This document shows positions 28,250-34,621 of a DNA stretch of 34,621 bases, piece after piece. The position numbers and the translations under genes were made by a program. The stretch is taken from contig NZ_KB849655.1 of the NCBI RefSeq assembly GCF_000368765.1, positions 667,009 to 701,629 on the forward strand, given 5' to 3'. The notes under the pieces were generated by a model that had not been told where the DNA came from, did not search any database, and worked only from the letters and a program-made list of their open reading frames with translations. Position 1 is the first letter of the stretch. Each line of letters starts with the position of its first letter. Source of the DNA: Acinetobacter junii CIP 64.5 (GTDB taxonomy: Bacteria; Pseudomonadota; Gammaproteobacteria; Pseudomonadales; Moraxellaceae).

Positions 28250-28461
28250 AACTTTTAACCTTATAGCGACTTAATTGCAGTCGTATTTTGCACAAAGTAT
28301 TTTATTAAGCAATTGACCGTGCAGACTTATTACATATTTAAACATATCGTTTCGATTAATAATCGTTGCAAGGACAAGACGCTCTGTTACATATACACCG
28401 TATGAGGAATAAATAACGCTATTTAAAATCTACAAAATCATATCACAGCTAGGATGTTGCG

Positions 28462-29016
28462 ATGTCAACCTCAGCACAGTACTACACTCGCACAGCACAA
28501 GTATTACATTGGCTCATGGCCGTTATTTTTATCGTTGCATGGCTTATTGGATTTTACAGTGGAAATTTTTTAAGTTATGAAGTTGATGGAACGTTTAAAG
28601 GCACTGTTATTACACTTCATAAGAATATTGCAACAACCATTATCTTTTTAGTCGTTATAAGAATTTTTTGGCGTTATACCCATCCAGCTCCACAACTACC
28701 AAATACCATGTCACCAATGATGAAAACCTTGGCACATATTGGTCATTTTCTATTATATTTAATGTTACTAGCTCTACCAATTACAGGCTGTTTATTCAGT
28801 TGGAGCGCTGGTCACCCTGCCCCTGTTTTATACTTATTTGAAATCCCCCGTCTAGTTCAAGACAATCCAGATTTATTAGCAATCGTTAAACCCCTACACA
28901 TTTATATATCGTGGTTTGCGGGCTTACTTATTGCAGGTCATATTCTCGCAGCGATTAAACATCATCTCATCGACAAAGATAATGTATTGCTCAGCATGCT
29001 AAGACAACCCAAATAA
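28462..29016 (+). CDS. Cytochrome b561 (CybB-type)
   Basis: This 184-aa inner-membrane dihaem cytochrome b561 has four hydrophobic segments at about 14-32, 56-70, 92-112 and 146-165. Probable haem ligands are H16 (VLHWLMA), H53 (TLHKNIA), H146 (PLHIYIS) and H160 (AGHILAA). Family members oxidise ubiquinol or superoxide. The partner is unknown here. AGGA lies about 9 nt upstream of the ATG. The 212-bp gap upstream separates it from the divergent lipoprotein gene. I found no convincing promoter in it. Confidence 0.93.
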   Translation: MSTSAQYYTRTAQVLHWLMAVIFIVAWLIGFYSGNFLSYEVDGTFKGTVITLHKNIATTIIFLVVIRIFWRYTHPAPQLPNTMSPMMKTLAHIGHFLLYLMLLALPITGCLFSWSAGHPAPVLYLFEIPRLVQDNPDLLAIVKPLHIYISWFAGLLIAGHILAAIKHHLIDKDNVLLSMLRQPK

Positions 29017-29026
29017 AAATTGATAT

Positions 29027-29054
29027 AAAAAAACCGCTTATCGCGGTTTTTTTT
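29027..29054. terminator. Bidirectional terminator, cytochrome b561 / deaminase
   Basis: ACCGC/GCGGT (29033-29037 with 29043-29047) is extended by A-run and T-run pairing (29027-29054). It lies between convergent genes. Confidence 0.92.
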
Positions 29055-29059
29055 ATGCA

Positions 29060-30111
<1,052 letters not shown>

Positions 30112-30140
30112 AAAGGTTTTATCACTTAGTTTTAAGTGGC

Positions 30141-31460
30141 TTAGCCACCAAACGCAACAAATTTAAATACCCAAAGTGCAGCAATAATCCACACCATATA
30201 AGGTACTGTTTTTGCCTTACCTGTAAACAGCTTAACCAATGCATAACTAATGAAACCCATTGCAATACCATCGGCAATTGAATAGGTAAATGGCATAAAT
30301 ACGATCGTTAAAAAAGCTGGTACAGCTTCAGTAATATCATCCCAATCAATGTGCGTAATTCCTTGAATCATTAACACACCGATAAATAATAGTGCTGGTG
30401 CAGTTGCAAAACCTGGTACGGATTGTGCCAAAGGAGCCAAGAATAAGCAGCCGATGAAAAGTAAAGCAACCACAACCGCAGTTAAACCTGTGCGACCACC
30501 AGCTGCTACACCTGAAGCTGATTCAATATACGGGGTGGTAGATGATGTACCTAATGCAGCTCCCGCTACAATTGCAGTTGAGTCAGCAAATAGGGCTTTC
30601 TTTAAGCGTGGTAATTTACCATCTTGAAGCAATCCAGCACGATGTGAAACACCAACCAAAGTCCCGGTACTGTCAAACAAGTCAACGATAAAGAATACAA
30701 AAATAACCCCGACCATACTTGCAGTAAATAGACCTTCAAAATCCATTTGCATAAAAGTAGGTGCGATTGATGGGATATGTCCTACGACACCTTTGAATTC
30801 ATTCAAACCCAAAACAGTCGCTATTGCAGTGACAACTAAAATACTGATGATGATTGCACCTCGAACTTTTAATTGATGCAAAACAACAATCATTAAAAAT
30901 CCGAATAATGCTAACAATACTGTTGGCTGTTTAATATCACCCAATCCAACCAATGTCGCTGGATTATCTACAATAATTCCTGCATTTTTAAGCGCAATCA
31001 ATGCAAGGAAAAGACCAATTCCCCCACCAATCGCAAACTTTAAAGACATCGGAATCGCATTGACGATTGCCTCACGAATTTTAAAGAAACTGATAGCAAG
31101 GAAAACAAGACCTGAGACAAATACCGCTGCTAGAGCAGTTTGCCAAGGCACCCCCATACCCAAACACACAGAATAGGTAAAATATGCATTTAAACCCATA
31201 CCTGGTGCGAGTGCGATCGGATAATTCGCCACAATCCCCATGACCAAACACCCGATTGCAGCAGCCAAACAGGTTGCAACAAACACAGCACCATGATCCA
31301 TTCCGGTTTCAGAAAGAATGAGTGGATTTACAATGATGATGTAACACATGGTCAAAAATGTGGTTACACCTGCTAGAACTTCTGTTCTAAAGTTGGTTTT
31401 GTTATCACTTAATTTAAATAAGCGTTCTAACAGTCCAACTGAAGCATTAGGCGTTGTCAT
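30141..31460 (-). CDS. NCS2-family purine permease (AzgA/AdeP-like)
   Basis: The 439-aa polytopic membrane protein has the AzgA-type signatures GVTTFLTMCYIIIVNPLI (residues about 30-47), ALAPGMGLNAYFTY (about 88-101) and the second-repeat segment FVFFIVDLFDSTGTLVGV (about 255-272). GTSSTTPYIESASGVAAGGRTG follows near 305-326. Family members import adenine, guanine or hypoxanthine with protons. Next to a probable adenine deaminase, adenine is the best guess. AGG lies 7 nt before the ATG. Confidence 0.94.
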   Translation of the reverse strand: MTTPNASVGLLERLFKLSDNKTNFRTEVLAGVTTFLTMCYIIIVNPLILSETGMDHGAVFVATCLAAAIGCLVMGIVANYPIALAPGMGLNAYFTYSVCLGMGVPWQTALAAVFVSGLVFLAISFFKIREAIVNAIPMSLKFAIGGGIGLFLALIALKNAGIIVDNPATLVGLGDIKQPTVLLALFGFLMIVVLHQLKVRGAIIISILVVTAIATVLGLNEFKGVVGHIPSIAPTFMQMDFEGLFTASMVGVIFVFFIVDLFDSTGTLVGVSHRAGLLQDGKLPRLKKALFADSTAIVAGAALGTSSTTPYIESASGVAAGGRTGLTAVVVALLFIGCLFLAPLAQSVPGFATAPALLFIGVLMIQGITHIDWDDITEAVPAFLTIVFMPFTYSIADGIAMGFISYALVKLFTGKAKTVPYMVWIIAALWVFKFVAFGG

Positions 31461-31489
31461 ATAGCACCTGTTAAAATCTAAGATCGTAG

Positions 31490-31518
31490 AATATGAAATC
31501 TATACGCTTGTGTTTCAA
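31490..31518 (-). promoter_or_regulatory. Candidate promoter of the purine permease
   Basis: TTGAAA (complement of 31513-31518) and CATATT (complement of 31490-31495) are 17 bp apart. The start would lie near 31483, about 23 nt before the ATG. Confidence 0.45.
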
Positions 31519-31631
31519 ATAATTTTTTGAATGTACACAAAATGGTATACAAGGCTAAAAGCAATCTACATGCCAGTTTCACGCTTGCTATACAGAGGAG
31601 ATGTATAAATTTGGTTCCGATTTCAAAATGT

Positions 31632-31662
31632 AAAAAGCCGCATAACAAGATGCAGCTTTTTT
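31632..31662. terminator. Terminator in the 31461-31757 gap
   Basis: AAAAAGC-C-GCAT/ATGC-A-GCTTTTT (31632-31643 with 31650-31661, one mismatch) has runs on both sides. It probably ends the minus-strand 31758-31952 gene. The rest of this 297-bp gap has no ORF that I trust. A TGCTATACA extended -10 at 31586-31594 points rightward into the terminator. Confidence 0.75.
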
Positions 31663-31757
31663 ATTTAATGGTAAATATTTTAACAGATTCTAATAAAAAC
31701 TTGGACACAACCCGATAAAAAAAGCTAAATCCTGTGACATTTTACCTGAGAACTTAA

Positions 31758-31952
31758 TTATTCGCTTCGGTAGGTCGCTAATCGAGAATGCTTCACATAA
31801 TTTGGATTGTGTTGAATCGAATTTAGGCTATGTTCTGCATCGTTCACAATCTTCATCAGCTCTTGTCTTTTTTTGTTCTGCGAATCAACATAAACCGCAT
31901 AACCCAAAATAAAAACAGAACAGAGAGTAAGTATTGAAAGTACTATCTTCAT
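31758..31952 (-). CDS. Small secreted or membrane protein, 64 aa
   Basis: Residues 1-22 (MKIVLSILTLCSVFILGYAV) form a signal peptide or single membrane anchor, followed by a charged helix (NKKRQELMKIVNDAEHSLNSI) and a basic, Tyr- and His-containing tail. The upstream AGAGA 7 nt before the ATG is a plausible ribosome binding site, and a terminator lies about 95 nt downstream. I do not recognise a family. It is likely a genuine small gene. Confidence 0.6.
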   Translation of the reverse strand: MKIVLSILTLCSVFILGYAVYVDSQNKKRQELMKIVNDAEHSLNSIQHNPNYVKHSRLATYRSE

Positions 31953-32218
31953 TATTATTATCTCTAATGTATGCTTTTCTTAAATACTAACAAATGTGTG
32001 CAAAAATGTATATCAATTAACATTTTTAAATCAAAAACAAATGTAATGTCACAATAAATTTTTCCGATAAAAGCTGAATTTGAACATTTTTTACACACTT
32101 AAATACTAGAATAATAAAGTATTTTAATCAACAACTTTTACATAAATTCAATTAGATAATTTTAATATTTTACCAATTGATTAATTAATTTTTATTAAAT
32201 AAGTAATAATTTAAGCTT

Positions 32219-32251
32219 AAATAGTACCTTTATCGCTTAAAGGTACTATTT
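32219..32251 (-). terminator. Terminator of the siderophore receptor gene
   Basis: A 14-bp perfect stem (32219-32232 with 32238-32251) has loop TCGCT and an AT-rich tail leftward, 20 nt after the receptor stop. The remaining 31953-32218 stretch is very AT-rich and I see no gene in it. Confidence 0.85.
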
Positions 32252-32271
32252 GATATTGCTAAAAATCGCTT

Positions 32272-34401
32272 TTAGAACTGATAGTTAACTCTTACTAAGA
32301 AGTTACGTGGTGTTCCTGGCATAGAGTCCGAACGCCAATATTCTTTGTTGGTTAAATTATTCACGGCAAGCGTAATATTCCAAGGATTTGCACTATAACC
32401 AATCGCAGCATCAAGTCGTGTAAAACCTTTTAAATCAGTGGATGTGCTATTGAGATTACCATTTGGATAAACTTTTGCATCACCCACATATGTAGCACCT
32501 AGCTCAGTATAGATTTGATCTGTCGGCAGATATCGAATAAACAAATTTCCTGTATGCATAGGTGTATTGTTGAGTGGTTTGCCAATATTTTGAGGCGTTA
32601 CATCATCACGGGTAACCGTTGCATCTGTATAACCATATCCACCACGAACAAAAACATTTTCTAAAGCTTTACCGATAAAGCTAAATTCAAGTCCTTTCGA
32701 TCGATGTTGACCACCGACTACCCATTCATCAGGATTATTTTGTGCATCAGGTTGATAACGAATGTTATTTTTTCGAATATCATAAACAGAAATCTGAGTG
32801 TTTAAACGGTTATCCAACCAATCACTCTTAATTCCTATTTCATATTGTTCGTTGTATTGAGGCTCAGCATCATAAACGCTTGGATTTAAAGTCGGATCAA
32901 TACTAATCATCCCTCGCCCACCATATGGAGCAAAACTCTTGCTATATGATGTATAGAAACTGTGACTCTCATTTGGTTGCCATACAAATCCTATATTTGG
33001 ACTAAAACTCTCGCCATCATAAGATTGCTTTTTGTCGGTTAGCATATTTTGCGTTTTGAATTCGAAGTGATCATATCGAGCACCCAACATCATCTTTAAA
33101 CTAGGCAGCAAACTGATTAAATCTTGAATAAAAATAGCCTTATTTTCAGATTTATGTTGGCTATAAGATGTCATTGGCGGACGACCATCCGCTAAATCAA
33201 AAGATTCATAATGATCATTTGGATGGTATGGGTTCATATAACCATAATATTTTCCAGCAAATTGACCACTTGAATAGTTACCTAACTTAGGATCACGATT
33301 TTCGTGTGACCAATCAGCTCCAATCATAAAATTGTGTTCAAATATCCCTGTATCAAATTTCCCAGTGATTTCGAATGTATTCATGACGGTTTTATTCATG
33401 GTTTCTTGCCATGCGTAACTTTGACGCAAATAACCATTCCAATCACAAATTTTTGGCTTAGCCTCTAGGGTTAAATCATTTTCACAATATGTTCCGCCAA
33501 AGAAATTATCAAAATTTTGATAAGCTTGACGATAACTTGCAGCCCAATGAAAATTCCAATTTGGTGCAAACTCATATTTCAAATCAGTTCGCACAGTTTG
33601 CAATTCATCATCAATAAAATCAGTACTACGAGCAAATGCATTTTTGATAGAAACGTTGTTTGGAAGATTTTGATACGATGGACCACGATCTGGAGTACGT
33701 TCCAATTTATCGTAGGTGTATTGGGTAGTCCAAAGTATTTTTTCATCGTCACTGCGATAGCTTATGCTTGGAGAAAGCATTTCGATCTGCGAACCAATCC
33801 CCTTACGAAAACTATTGGAATCAGCTTTTTCACCAGTTAAGCGTATAGCCCAGTTATCATTGATGATTTGATTAAGATCTAAAGTTGCACCAATATTTTC
33901 GTATGAGCCAGCATACATACCTATTGAGCTTTTAGAATCAAAGTTGGCAAACTTAGTCACCATGTTGATGACACCACCACCCGCACCACGTCCATAAAGT
34001 ACTGAAGCAGGACCTTTTAATATTTCAATTCGCTCAACATTTGCAGTGCTACGGCGTAGTTGACCACTTTCTCGGACGCCATCACGATAGATATCACCCT
34101 CGTCCGCTTTGAACCCACGAAGCGAAATTCCATCACCACGAGTATCGTAATTTGTTGATACACCTGGGGTTCCTTGAAGCATAACGCTTAAATCATTTGC
34201 CCCATAAATCTTATATTTTTGTACATCGATTGTGTCGATAGTCTGAGGAATATCTTTTTTCTTGAGACCATTACGTGTCACATTTGCTTGATCATAATCA
34301 ATATAACTTTTGATTGGATCTAACTCACTCATTGCCTCAATTTTAATAGTCGGCATAACTGCTGTTTGCAGATTATCTTGATTTGCAACTGCATATTGAA
34401 T
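32272..34401 (-). pseudogene. TonB-dependent siderophore receptor, 5' end cut off by an IS
   Basis: This outer-membrane receptor imports ferric siderophores using TonB energy. The plug domain (about residues 20-165 from the Met at 34356) shows SVMLQGTPGVS, GISLRGF, IYRDGVRE and VERIEILKGPASVLYGRGAGGG. The 22-strand barrel follows, with a Cys pair in one loop (YCEN and KICDW), and ends in NYQF with the usual terminal Phe. The frame stays open upstream of 34356 and reads QYAVANQDNLQTAV. Here AVA-NQ is a signal peptidase I site, so part of the signal peptide remains. The frame then runs into IS sequence and meets TGA with no start. Starting at 34356 would leave a cytoplasmic barrel. The plug suggests a catecholate-type receptor, but the ligand is unknown. 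Confidence 0.85.
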
Positions 34402-34621
34402 AGGACTTACGCATTGACGGATTCAAAAAAGTACTAAAATACTTTATAAAGTATCTGTGATCAGACGAATTAAACATGCTTCTACAGCAACTTGTACTCT
34501 ACCCATTTATATGGGCTTTCTCATGACAGAACCGAACTCTATTAGCTGCACACAACTTGCCGAGACTTATAATATCTCGCATGATAGTGTAAATCGCTTT
34601 CTAGAGCGTGAAGATTACACA
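34402..34621 (+). mobile_element. Insertion sequence, left end, running off the window
   Basis: The DNA next to the receptor fragment starts with GGACTTACGCATTGACGGAT. This is an IS-like terminal repeat of the GGACTTACGCA type known from IS4/IS701-superfamily elements. A 16-bp perfect palindrome ATACTTTATAAAGTAT lies at 34439-34454, and the start of a transposase follows. The right end and target duplication are outside the window, so the exact boundary is uncertain by a few bases. Confidence 0.75.
34511..34621 (+). CDS. Transposase N-terminus (partial), IS4/IS701 superfamily likely
   Basis: The frame reads MGFLMTEPNSISCTQLAETY, then NISHDSVNRFLEREDYT, and leaves the window. A helix-turn-helix with ISHDSVNRFL is typical of IS701/IS4-type transposase N-termini as I remember them. 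The start could be ATG 34511, ATG 34523 or GTG 34457, and none has a good Shine-Dalgarno. Family assignment is moderate because the DDE catalytic core is not in view. Confidence 0.6.
   Translation, partial: MGFLMTEPNSISCTQLAETYNISHDSVNRFLEREDYT

Noticed and set aside
31609..31630. tRNA T-arm-like sequence (GGTTCCGATT)
   Set aside because: The loop is one base too long, and no acceptor, D or anticodon arms can be drawn around it.
31527..31718. 63-codon plus-strand ORF in the gap after the permease
   Set aside because: It runs straight through a terminator hairpin, lacks a ribosome binding site and has an unlikely composition.
33517..33840. 107-codon plus-strand ORF inside the receptor
   Set aside because: It is a shadow of the receptor barrel, with no start signals.

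Overview
The window is AT-rich chromosomal DNA of a gammaproteobacterium, most likely Acinetobacter (Moraxellaceae). The grounds are the gene orders cyoABCDE, rpsF-rpsR-rplI-dnaB-alr (no priB between rpsF and rpsR), hisZ-purA and alaS-lysC-csrA, a CsrA with a long C-terminal tail, and protein sequences that read like Acinetobacter orthologues. I cannot name the species.

Layout. 1-5300: cytochrome bo3 quinol oxidase operon cyoABCDE, with a terminator at its end. 5350-8208: two exported proteins of unknown function, a large probable helical-repeat protein and a DUF3142-like (TIM-barrel, glycosidase-like) protein. 8215-9464: ribosomal operon rpsF-rpsR-rplI with a promoter, a leader hairpin that hides the rpsF ribosome binding site and fits the known S6:S18 autoregulatory motif, and a terminator. 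9605-12210: dnaB and alr. 12212-17197: an Anbu operon on the minus strand (ATP-grasp, alpha-E, transglutaminase, proteasome-like Anbu hydrolase), with a WYL-domain regulator divergent from it. 17198-17567: non-coding stretch with a candidate small RNA. 17568-20109: hisZ-purA. 20525-21897: a small membrane-anchored coiled-coil protein and a GAPDH-family dehydrogenase with Epd-like sequence. 22159-26655: alaS, lysC, csrA. 26736-28249: rnhB and two tandem paralogous small lipoproteins. 28462-31460: cytochrome b561, an adenosine/adenine deaminase that looks more like adenine deaminase, and an AzgA-type purine permease. 31758-34401: a small secreted or membrane protein and a TonB-dependent siderophore receptor. 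The receptor has lost the start of its signal peptide to an insertion sequence that runs off the right end of the window.

Most of the window is core housekeeping. The accessory or poorly understood parts are the Anbu operon with its regulator, the TPR-like/DUF3142 pair, the candidate small RNA near 17300, the lipoprotein pair and the IS-disrupted receptor. No tRNA, rRNA, CRISPR array or prophage was seen. The Anbu operon is the nearest thing to an incompletely understood system. It is a known family whose product is, to my knowledge, not established, so I do not claim a wholly new system.
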